Made by a program: the position numbers and the translations under genes
Shown: positions 1 to 5,965 of the stretch, one piece after another
Position numbering within the stretch: position 1 is the first letter of the stretch
Layout: every line of letters starts with the position of its first letter
Assembly: GCA_018715295.1 (NCBI GenBank)
Contig: DVLY01000053.1
Span: 1 to 11,868, forward strand
From: Candidatus Merdimorpha stercoravium
Lineage (GTDB): Bacteria > Bacteroidota > Bacteroidia > Flavobacteriales > UBA1820
Length of the DNA stretch: 11,868 nucleotides
Direction of reading: 5' to 3'
The notes under the pieces: generated by a model
Database searches by the model: none
Told to the model about the DNA's origin: nothing
The model's input: only the letters and a program-made list of their open reading frames with translations

Positions 1-22
1 AGAAGGGATGGAGGCAGGGAAG

Positions 23-853
23 TCAGTCCTTGCGGAATTTGAGTGCGCTCCACCGGTCTTTTTCGAGCGCCTTTACCTGCGTGAACCCGTGCTTGGCCGC
101 TTCCTGCTCGATCGCGGCGTTGTCCGGAGTGTAAAAACCACTCATTACCAAAAAACCACCGGGACGGACGGCGCGTGCGTAGTCCGCCATGTAGCGCAGC
201 AGAATGTTGCGGTTGATGTTGGCCAGGAACAGGTCGAAGGTCTGCTCGCCCAGGACCTCCGCACCGCCCTGTACCACCCGGATCTGCGGGCAGGCATTGG
301 CGGCGACGTTGTCTTTCGCGTTTTCGTAGGCCCAGGAGTCGATGTCGGCGGCCAGGACGTTTTTCGCGCCTTTCTTGGCCGCGGCAATGGCCAGAACGCC
401 CGTCCCGCATCCCATGTCGCACACATCCTTGCCGGCGCAGTCGGTGTCCAGCACATGGGCGACCATCATGTAGGTCGTCTGGTGGTGTCCCGTACCGAAG
501 GACATGCGCGGCTCGATGAGGATGTCCATTCCCGAGGCAGGGGCCGGGTGGAACGGAGCGCGGATCGTGGCCTGCCCTTCGACTTCGATGGGCGAGAAGT
601 TCTTTTCCCACTCCTCGTTCCAGTTGCGCTGGGGGATCTTCGTTACTTGGTACGATATCTGAAAACCCTCCAGGTCCCAGAGGAAAAGCCCGTCGAAATC
701 TTCCTGCGAGAAACTCTCCTGCGGGATGTAGGCCCGCAGCACCCCGTCGTCCATCGTGAAGGTGTCGAACGGCAGGGTGGAGAGCGCAGCCTGGGCGATC
801 TCCAGTCCCGGGTCGGCCGGGGAAACGGTCAAGGCAAATTCCAGGTAATCCAT
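23..853 (-). CDS. prmA: Ribosomal protein L11 methyltransferase (PrmA)
   Basis: Cytoplasmic SAM-dependent enzyme that trimethylates ribosomal protein L11. The 276-residue product has the usual family length. Residues 1-70 fit the small N-terminal substrate-recognition domain. The linker carries the family signature PRMSFGTGHHQTT at 115-127. The Rossmann methyltransferase core follows, with SAM-binding motif I DMGCGTGVLAIAAA at 146-159, the acidic end of strand 2 at D170/D172, and the LANINRNIL active-site loop at 210-218, which is the PrmA version of the N-x-x-x motif. The start is fixed: only 16 nt separate it from the gpmI stop, with a weak GCAGGA ribosome site. It is the last visible gene of the tcdA-pdxH-gpmI-prmA run, and no terminator is seen in the 22 nt left in the window. 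Loss of prmA is usually tolerated, so it says little about lifestyle. Confidence 0.96.
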   Translation of the reverse strand: MDYLEFALTVSPADPGLEIAQAALSTLPFDTFTMDDGVLRAYIPQESFSQEDFDGLFLWDLEGFQISYQVTKIPQRNWNEEWEKNFSPIEVEGQATIRAPFHPAPASGMDILIEPRMSFGTGHHQTTYMMVAHVLDTDCAGKDVCDMGCGTGVLAIAAAKKGAKNVLAADIDSWAYENAKDNVAANACPQIRVVQGGAEVLGEQTFDLFLANINRNILLRYMADYARAVRPGGFLVMSGFYTPDNAAIEQEAAKHGFTQVKALEKDRWSALKFRKD

Positions 854-869
854 CGTTTGTCCTGCGGGA

Positions 870-2405
870 TTATTGGTGCTCGATCAGGCTTACCCCGGTC
901 ATCAGCGGCGAGGGGGTGAGGCCCATCAGTTCGACGATCGTCGGTGCGATGTCGCCCAGACGTCCGCCCGAGCGCAGAGCCGGGTGGTATTCGTTGTCCA
1001 GCAGGTGGAACGGCACGGGGTTGGTCGTGTGCGCCGTGTTGGGCGACCCGTCGGGATTGATCATCAGTTCGGAGTTGCCGTGGTCGGCGGTGATCAGGAC
1101 CGTGTAGCCGTTTTTCAGTGCGGTTTCAGCCACGGCTCGGGCGCAGGCATCGACCGTCTGGTCGGCACGGATGGCGGCATCCATGATACCGGTGTGGCCT
1201 ACCATGTCGGAGTTGGCGAAGTTCAGGCAGATGAAGTCGGCCGAACGCTTTTCCAACTCGGGCAGGATCTTGTCCCGCACCTCGCCGGCGCTCATCTCCG
1301 GTTGCAGGTCGTAGGTAGCTACCTTGGGCGAAGGGCAGAGGATACGCTCCTCGCCTTCGAAAGGAGTCTCGCGGCCGCCGGAGAAAAAGAACGTTACGTG
1401 GGGGTATTTTTCGGTCTCGGCGATACGGATCTGTTTCTTGCCGGCTTTGGATACCAGTTCGCCCAGTGTATCGTGGAGGTCTTCGCTGCCGAAGAGCACG
1501 TCCACGCCGACGAACTTGTCGTCGTATTTGGTCATCGACACGTACTTGATGTCGAGCTTTTTCATGCCGAAATCCGGGTGGTCTTCCTGGCTGAGGACGT
1601 TGGTGATCTCCCGGCCCCGGTCGCTGCGGAAATTGAAGTTGATCACCACGTCTCCGTCCTGGATCGTAGCCACGGGCTGGCCGTCGGCTCCGGTGAGGAC
1701 GATCGGGCGGATGAATTCGTCGGTAACGCCCGCCTGGTAGGAGGCTTCGACCGCTGCGATCGGGTCGGTAGCGGTGGCAGCGCCCTGCCCGTGTACCAGC
1801 GTATCATAGGCTTCCTTGACGCGTTCCCAGCGGTTGTCGCGGTCCATGGCATAGTACCGCCCGGTGATCGAGGCCAGTTTTCCGCCCGAAGTCTTCATGT
1901 GTTCGAGCAGTTGCTCGACAAAACCCTTTCCACTCTTGGGGTCGCAGTCGCGGCCGTCCATGAAGGCATGGACGTACACGTCTTTCACTCCGTTTTCCTT
2001 GGCGGCGTCGAGCAGGCCTTCCAGGTGCTCGATGTGGGAGTGCACCCCTCCATCGGAGAGCAGACCGATCAGGTGTACCTTTCCGCCGTTCTTTTTCGCC
2101 GTCTCGAAGGCATCGACCAGTACCGGGTTTTTGGCCAGCGAGCCGTCCTTGGCTGCCAGCGATATTTTCACCAGATTCTGATAAACCACGCGTCCGGCGC
2201 CGAGGTTCATGTGTCCTACCTCGGAGTTGCCCATCTGTCCTTCGGGCAGGCCGACCGCCATGCCGGAAGCATCGAGTGTGGTGTAGGGGTAACGATCCCG
2301 CAGGGAGTCCATGAAGGGTGTCTGCGCCCGGTCGATGGCCGATACGCTCTTGTCCTGGGCAATGCCCCATCCGTCGAGGATCATCAGAAGTACTTTCTTG
2401 TCCAT
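870..2405 (-). CDS. gpmI: 2,3-bisphosphoglycerate-independent phosphoglycerate mutase
   Basis: Interconverts 3- and 2-phosphoglycerate in glycolysis/gluconeogenesis through a phosphoserine intermediate, using two divalent metal ions. At 511 residues it is full length. The alkaline-phosphatase-like half shows D11 in LDGWG, the phosphorylated S61 in QMGNSEVGHMN, D400 and H404 in NSDMVGH, D441/H442 in TADHGNSE and H459 in TAHTTNP. The inserted phosphotransferase domain shows DGGVHSH (118-124), GRDCDP (151-156), GRYYAMDRD (182-190), R260/R263 in NFRSDRG and K333. All expected metal and substrate residues are present, so it should be active. The 58-nt leader after pdxH is A/purine-rich on the coding strand and has no TAnnTTTG element, which suggests cotranscription with pdxH rather than a private promoter. 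This mutase is unrelated to the cofactor-dependent GpmA type. Confidence 0.98.
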   Translation of the reverse strand: MDKKVLLMILDGWGIAQDKSVSAIDRAQTPFMDSLRDRYPYTTLDASGMAVGLPEGQMGNSEVGHMNLGAGRVVYQNLVKISLAAKDGSLAKNPVLVDAFETAKKNGGKVHLIGLLSDGGVHSHIEHLEGLLDAAKENGVKDVYVHAFMDGRDCDPKSGKGFVEQLLEHMKTSGGKLASITGRYYAMDRDNRWERVKEAYDTLVHGQGAATATDPIAAVEASYQAGVTDEFIRPIVLTGADGQPVATIQDGDVVINFNFRSDRGREITNVLSQEDHPDFGMKKLDIKYVSMTKYDDKFVGVDVLFGSEDLHDTLGELVSKAGKKQIRIAETEKYPHVTFFFSGGRETPFEGEERILCPSPKVATYDLQPEMSAGEVRDKILPELEKRSADFICLNFANSDMVGHTGIMDAAIRADQTVDACARAVAETALKNGYTVLITADHGNSELMINPDGSPNTAHTTNPVPFHLLDNEYHPALRSGGRLGDIAPTIVELMGLTPSPLMTGVSLIEHQ

Positions 2406-2463
2406 AATGTTCTTTTGTCTATTTGTTTATCGTTTTTTTTCTTTCGTTTTTGCCGTGGGGGGG

Positions 2464-3138
2464 TCAGGGCGCCAGGCGTTCCAGTTTCCAGGAAAAATCC
2501 TCCTGGAGGGTGTAACGCAGGCGGTCGTGCATTCGGTTGGGACGCCCCTGCCAGAATTCGATCACCCGGGGGCGCACCAGGTACAGTCCGCAGTGGGGCG
2601 GCCGGGGGACGTCCTTGCCTTCGAATTGTTTCTCGAAGTCTTCTAGCCGGAGGTCGAGGTACTCGCGGGAGGGTACTACCTGGCTCTGCTGTGAAGCCCA
2701 GGCTCCCAGGCGAGAACCTCGGGGACGGGTGGCGAAGTATCCGTCCGAGACGTCGGCCGGGGCTTTTTCCGCCTCTCCTTCGATGATGATCTCCCGCTCG
2801 AAAGCGTCCCAGAAGAACGACAGGCATACCGAGGGGCAGGCGGCAATGTCGCGGCCTTTCTCACTCAGGTAGTTGGTGTAGAAGTAAAAACCTTCCCACG
2901 TGAAACGTTTGAGCAGCACCACGCGGGCCCTCGGAGTCCCTTCGGGGCGGATGGTGGACACGGTCATGGCGTTCGCTTCGTCGATCTGGTCGCTGGCATC
3001 GGCCAGGTTGTACCACGCCTGGAACAAGTCCATCGGGTTGTCCGTTACGGTGGATTCGTCCAAATGGTACTTCTCGTACGAACGGCGCTCGAGGCTCAGG
3101 TCCTGTTCTATTTTTTTCTTTTCTTCCATCTCTTCCAT
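2464..3138 (-). CDS. pdxH: Pyridoxamine/pyridoxine 5'-phosphate oxidase
   Basis: FMN enzyme that oxidises pyridoxine or pyridoxamine 5'-phosphate to pyridoxal 5'-phosphate, the last step and salvage point of vitamin B6 metabolism. The 224-residue product begins with a short charged segment (1-20) followed by the split-barrel fold. Visible FMN/phosphate-binding pieces are RARVVLLK (70-77), FYFYTNYLSEKG (84-95) and the SFFW strand (107-110). The PLP-binding C-terminal signature is EFWQGRPNRMHDR at 194-206, which matches the family pattern in every key position (E, W, G, R, H, D, R). The start is taken as the ATG at 3138, 23 nt after the tcdA stop. A second in-frame ATG at 3129 would shorten the product by three residues and cannot be excluded. 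The same reading frame stays open far upstream over tcdA, but that extension is not coding. Confidence 0.97.
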   Translation of the reverse strand: MEEMEEKKKIEQDLSLERRSYEKYHLDESTVTDNPMDLFQAWYNLADASDQIDEANAMTVSTIRPEGTPRARVVLLKRFTWEGFYFYTNYLSEKGRDIAACPSVCLSFFWDAFEREIIIEGEAEKAPADVSDGYFATRPRGSRLGAWASQQSQVVPSREYLDLRLEDFEKQFEGKDVPRPPHCGLYLVRPRVIEFWQGRPNRMHDRLRYTLQEDFSWKLERLAP

Positions 3139-3161
3139 CAGGGTGTTTTTTTGCAGAGGGA

Positions 3162-3911
3162 TTATTCGGCGGTGTCCTCCCGCAGGAGGCTCCGCAGGAT
3201 GTGCGCGGCTGCATGGAGCCCGAAAAGGGCCGGCATGTAGGAGATCGTACCGTAGTACGAACGTTTGAAGGCCTCGCCCTCGACGGTGCGCATGCTGGAT
3301 TCGTCGGGCAGTTCTTCGCTGTACACGGCGTAGAATCCGCGCGGTTTGCGGCCGGTGAGTTGGCTCAGGCGTTTGCGGATGCTGCGGGCCAAGGGGCAGT
3401 TGCGCGACTTGGAGATGTCCGCCACCCGTACGGCGGCCGGGTCGAGGCGTCCTCCGGCACCCATGGCGCTGACCAGCGGGATCTTTTTGTCCATGCAGGC
3501 GCGGATCAGTTCCAGTTTGGGGCTGAGGCTGTCGATGCAGTCGGCCACGTAGTCGTATCTGGCCTCGGGCAAGGCGTAGGCCTGTTCCGGTTGGAGAAAA
3601 CGCTCGATGAGTTCCAGGTGGAGGGAGGGGTTGATCTCGGAGAGCCTTCGGGCGATCACTTCCACCTTGGGCTGTCCCAGGGTTGAGGTGAGGGCGGCGA
3701 TCTGCCGGTTGAGGTTGGTCGGGGATACGGTGTCGGCGTCCACCAGGGTGAGGCGGCCTATCCCGGCGCGCGCCAGGAATTCCGCCGCGAAACCTCCCAC
3801 ACCCCCCAGGCCGACGACCAACACATGGGCTCGGGCCAGGCGTTCGATGCCCCGGTCTTTGACCAGCAGACGCTGGCGGTCGTTCCATTGTTCGAGCGAG
3901 TTTCCGTCCAT
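3162..3911 (-). CDS. tcdA: tRNA threonylcarbamoyladenosine dehydratase (TcdA/CsdL)
   Basis: E1-like ATP-dependent enzyme that cyclises the t6A base at position 37 of ANN-decoding tRNAs to ct6A. The 249-residue protein has the ThiF/MoeB nucleotide-binding fold: glycine-rich GLGGVGG at 34-40, acidic VDADTV at 57-62, NLNRQIAAL at 66-74 with the R69 finger, K82, and CIDSLSPK at 125-132. The latter half has features I associate with TcdA rather than MoeB or HesA: KSRNCPLARSIRKRL at 168-182, VYSEE at 196-200, and no CxxC zinc sites. E. coli TcdA is somewhat longer at its C-terminus. It is the first gene of the minus-strand run, 14 nt downstream of a TAAATTTG promoter element, so the mRNA leader must be short. 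The CsdA/CsdE sulfur partners are not in the window. Confidence 0.94.
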   Translation of the reverse strand: MDGNSLEQWNDRQRLLVKDRGIERLARAHVLVVGLGGVGGFAAEFLARAGIGRLTLVDADTVSPTNLNRQIAALTSTLGQPKVEVIARRLSEINPSLHLELIERFLQPEQAYALPEARYDYVADCIDSLSPKLELIRACMDKKIPLVSAMGAGGRLDPAAVRVADISKSRNCPLARSIRKRLSQLTGRKPRGFYAVYSEELPDESSMRTVEGEAFKRSYYGTISYMPALFGLHAAAHILRSLLREDTAE

Positions 3912-3925
3912 GTTTTTCCGACCTG

Positions 3926-3933
3926 CAAATTTA
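3926..3933 (-). promoter_or_regulatory. Promoter -7 element for the tcdA-pdxH-gpmI-prmA run
   Basis: Read on the minus strand the bases are TAAATTTG, an exact match to the Bacteroidetes -7 consensus TAnnTTTG. It ends 14 nt before the tcdA ATG, so the transcript would have a leader of only about 7-10 nt. No TTTG lies 19-21 nt upstream; the nearest is at 3946-3949, which is too close. The call therefore rests on the -7 element and its position alone. Confidence 0.45.
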
Positions 3934-4097
3934 CGCCAAAAAACACAAACCTCGTCCTCTGTGCAGTCGATATTCCTCGCCCGGGTTTATCCTTTCTTTT
4001 CTCCCCGGGAAGCGTGGGGGGAACGGGTGCTTGAGGGCGTGTTTCGAGCAGATAAACGGCGGATCGGGGAGGGCCAAAGGCAAAAGTTCGTTTTCGA

Positions 4098-4129
4098 TTT
4101 GGTTCGGAGCATGTCATTTAGTACATTTG
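4098..4129 (+). promoter_or_regulatory. Bacteroidetes housekeeping promoter of the metal efflux operon
   Basis: A TTTG -33 element (4098-4101) and a TACATTTG -7 element (4122-4129) are separated by exactly 20 nt, matching the consensus TTTG-N19-21-TAnnTTTG at every defined base. Transcription should begin near 4134-4137, about 20 nt before the ATG at 4154. A short dyad, TTAGT-N10-ACTAA (4118-4137), lies over the -7 element and the expected start site and could be a repressor site. Confidence 0.85.
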
Positions 4130-4153
4130 TCCACTAATAACGCTTTGTGAGAG

Positions 4154-4603
4154 ATGACCGGCAGAGGCCTCAAAACGCATATTGCATTCTTTTTTATTTC
4201 CTTGGCAGCACTGATGATGCTGACGGGAAGTGTCCTGCCGCACCATCATCATGGAGGTTGTGTCTGCATCGACCTCTCGCATAGTCATTCCCGTGGCATT
4301 CTTGCCGTAGGGGTTGTCTGCCATCAACACGGAGGAGCGACCCATACAGATGCCGAGACGCATTGCGTGCTGAATGTCAATTACTATTGCCCGAAGAAGG
4401 AAAATCCGATGTCCGTCGTCCTCGCGCACACCCCGTGCGATCGGGATGTCGATCCGGGCATTTTTCTCCCGGAGGAGACCGGATTCGAGGGCCTTTCCGC
4501 TGCGGAAACCGCAGCGACGCCTCCTGTTTTTCACGGGATGTCCCCTTTGGACTTCTTCGGCAGGGCTTCCGCTTGGCGAGCTCCCCCGTTTTTGCTGGCT
4601 TGA
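4154..4603 (+). CDS. Small His/Cys-rich exported protein at head of metal efflux operon
   Basis: Function unknown; a metal-binding or metal-sensing role is inferred. The 149-residue product starts with a hydrophobic segment (about 9-28) that should act as a signal peptide or N-terminal anchor. Directly after it come HHHH at 30-33 and CVC at 36-38, then a mature part with many potential metal ligands: H43, H45, C56, H57, H59, H64, H70, C71, C79, H92, C95 and H127. From about residue 100 the chain is ligand-poor and Ala/Pro-rich. I recall similar short proteins, with a basic start, one hydrophobic segment and then LPHHHHG, in front of CusA-type pumps in Bacteroidetes (possibly the DUF6769 group), but I could not verify that here. 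It is the first gene behind a well-matched promoter, and 110 nt separate it from the adaptor gene. No enzyme motif is seen. Confidence 0.75.
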   Translation: MTGRGLKTHIAFFFISLAALMMLTGSVLPHHHHGGCVCIDLSHSHSRGILAVGVVCHQHGGATHTDAETHCVLNVNYYCPKKENPMSVVLAHTPCDRDVDPGIFLPEETGFEGLSAAETAATPPVFHGMSPLDFFGRASAWRAPPFLLA

Positions 4604-4632
4604 AGTTTCTTTGAACGAAGTTTTTCGTCGCC

Positions 4633-4667
4633 CTCCCTCCGGGATGTCCGGCTCCGGACTGCGGGAG
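4633..4667 (+). other. Nested hairpin between the small His-rich gene and the adaptor gene
   Basis: An outer pair CTCCC (4633-4637) / GGGAG (4663-4667) encloses an inner perfect inverted repeat GTCCGG-CT-CCGGAC (4646-4659). No T-run follows, so it is not a typical intrinsic terminator. In the 110-nt intercistronic space it could set mRNA processing or the ratio of the small protein to the pump, or have no function. Confidence 0.35.
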
Positions 4668-4713
4668 AGGTGTACGCGTTTCTTGCCGGACACAATCGTT
4701 TAGCCTGAAAAAG

Positions 4714-5931
4714 ATGGAAAAATATTTATTGGCGGCTTTGGCGCTGTGCTATGTAGCTTGCGCTGCGCCCGAAGCAGCCCACGATCACGACGGGGAAGAC
4801 CCGTCCCATGCCCATACCGCTACGCAGGAACAGCAAGCGCACCTCGAGGAACAGGAACACGGCCATCCCGGGGAAGAAGCCCACGTGCATCCCGGGGAGG
4901 AGGCCCCTTCGGACGGGCATACCGACGAGATCGTCTTTACCGCCCGGCAAGCAGCCATGGGCGAATTCGAATTGGACACCGCCGCTCGTTCGACTTTTGC
5001 CCCGGTGATCCCGGTGAGCGGGCAGATCGTCTCCTCTGCGGCGGATTTCCGCACGGTAGTCGCCCCCTCGGCCGGTGAGGTACTGCCCGAGGCGAACATC
5101 ACTCCCGGAGCCCGCGTGGAAGCCGGCATGCCTCTGGCGCGGATCGTCTCCAAAAATCTGGCCGATGGCGATACCTACGCACGGGTAAAGGCCCAATACG
5201 ACTATGCGGCCGCCCAATGGGAGCGCGCCGAACGGCTCATCGGCGATCGGATCATCACCCGCAGCGAGTATCTCCAAGCCAAACTCGACTATGAAAATGC
5301 CCGGCAAGCTTACCAGGCTTTGAGCGGATCGGAAAGTGGCGGCATCGTCGTCCGCGCTCCCTTTGCCGGGTATGTCCGCTCTCTGGAGGTCGTCCCGGGA
5401 GCTTTTGCAGACAAGGGCGCCGCGCTCTTTACCCTGGTGCGTTCCTCGCGCGGCCGGCTGCAGGCGGATGTCCCCCAAAAATACTATGGACGTCTTCCGG
5501 AGGTCGTTTCGGCCGTATTTGTGGCCGAAGACGGAGCGAAGTACGATACGGACAGCCTGAACGGGCGGGTGGTGTCGTATTCCCGTGCCGTTTCGCCTTC
5601 GGGACTGCTGACCTTGACCCTGGAGTACGATGCGGTGCCGCAGATCCCTCAGGGAGCATTCGTGCAGGTGTACCTGCGGCTGAAGGACCGTCGGGATGCT
5701 TTGACGATTCCTTTGAGTGCGCTGACCGAGGAACAGGGCTCGTACTTCGTGTACGTACAGCAGCACGAGGAGGCTTATGAAAAACGTCTGGTTACCGTCG
5801 GGCAGCACGATGGCTTGCGCGCCGAGATCCTTTCCGGCTTGCACGAAGGGGAGGTCTTTGTCTCGCGCGGGGCATACCGCGTGAAGGTGGCTTCGGCTTC
5901 CGGTGCGATCCCTCACGGCCACGAACACTGA
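4714..5931 (+). CDS. RND efflux periplasmic adaptor (CusB/CzcB-like), His-rich lipoprotein
   Basis: Membrane-fusion protein that should link the inner-membrane pump to the outer-membrane channel and may hand metal to the pump. The 405-residue product begins with a short hydrophobic signal and a plausible lipobox YVAC, giving lipidation at C16. No acidic export signal follows the cysteine directly, so an inner-membrane anchor is likely. Residues 23-69 are a His/Glu-rich tail with ten histidines, including two HPGEEA copies (51-56, 59-64). The adaptor core follows: beta-barrel/lipoyl strand VVAPSAGEV (115-123), alpha-helical hairpin about 150-205, lipoyl return VRAPFAGYV (213-221), beta-barrel about 245-330 and membrane-proximal domain to 395. 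The protein ends HGHEH (401-405). The start has a purine-rich lead (GAAAAAG). The 34-nt gap to the pump gene indicates one operon. Confidence 0.94.
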   Translation: MEKYLLAALALCYVACAAPEAAHDHDGEDPSHAHTATQEQQAHLEEQEHGHPGEEAHVHPGEEAPSDGHTDEIVFTARQAAMGEFELDTAARSTFAPVIPVSGQIVSSAADFRTVVAPSAGEVLPEANITPGARVEAGMPLARIVSKNLADGDTYARVKAQYDYAAAQWERAERLIGDRIITRSEYLQAKLDYENARQAYQALSGSESGGIVVRAPFAGYVRSLEVVPGAFADKGAALFTLVRSSRGRLQADVPQKYYGRLPEVVSAVFVAEDGAKYDTDSLNGRVVSYSRAVSPSGLLTLTLEYDAVPQIPQGAFVQVYLRLKDRRDALTIPLSALTEEQGSYFVYVQQHEEAYEKRLVTVGQHDGLRAEILSGLHEGEVFVSRGAYRVKVASASGAIPHGHEH

Positions 5932-5965
5932 TCACGGGAGGTCTCTGTAAAATACCGAACGAAAG

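Noticed and set aside
873..2786. A 637-codon open frame on the plus strand, opposite gpmI and part of pdxH.
   Set aside because: It spans two real genes on the other strand, has no domain and ends in low-complexity Arg/Gly/Pro sequence. It is an antisense shadow.
2464..3888. A possible long fusion protein with pdxH at its C-terminal end (474 codons).
   Set aside because: The upstream 250 codons lie over tcdA in a different phase and read as Pro/Arg/Gly-rich nonsense, while tcdA in the other frame has all its motifs. pdxH homologues start where the 3138 ATG lies.
3980..4009. Two CCCGGG copies 18 nt apart in the divergent tcdA/efflux spacer as a possible operator or hairpin.
   Set aside because: They are far from both promoters, each hexamer is self-palindromic, and such hexamers are common in GC-rich DNA. 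No T-run follows.
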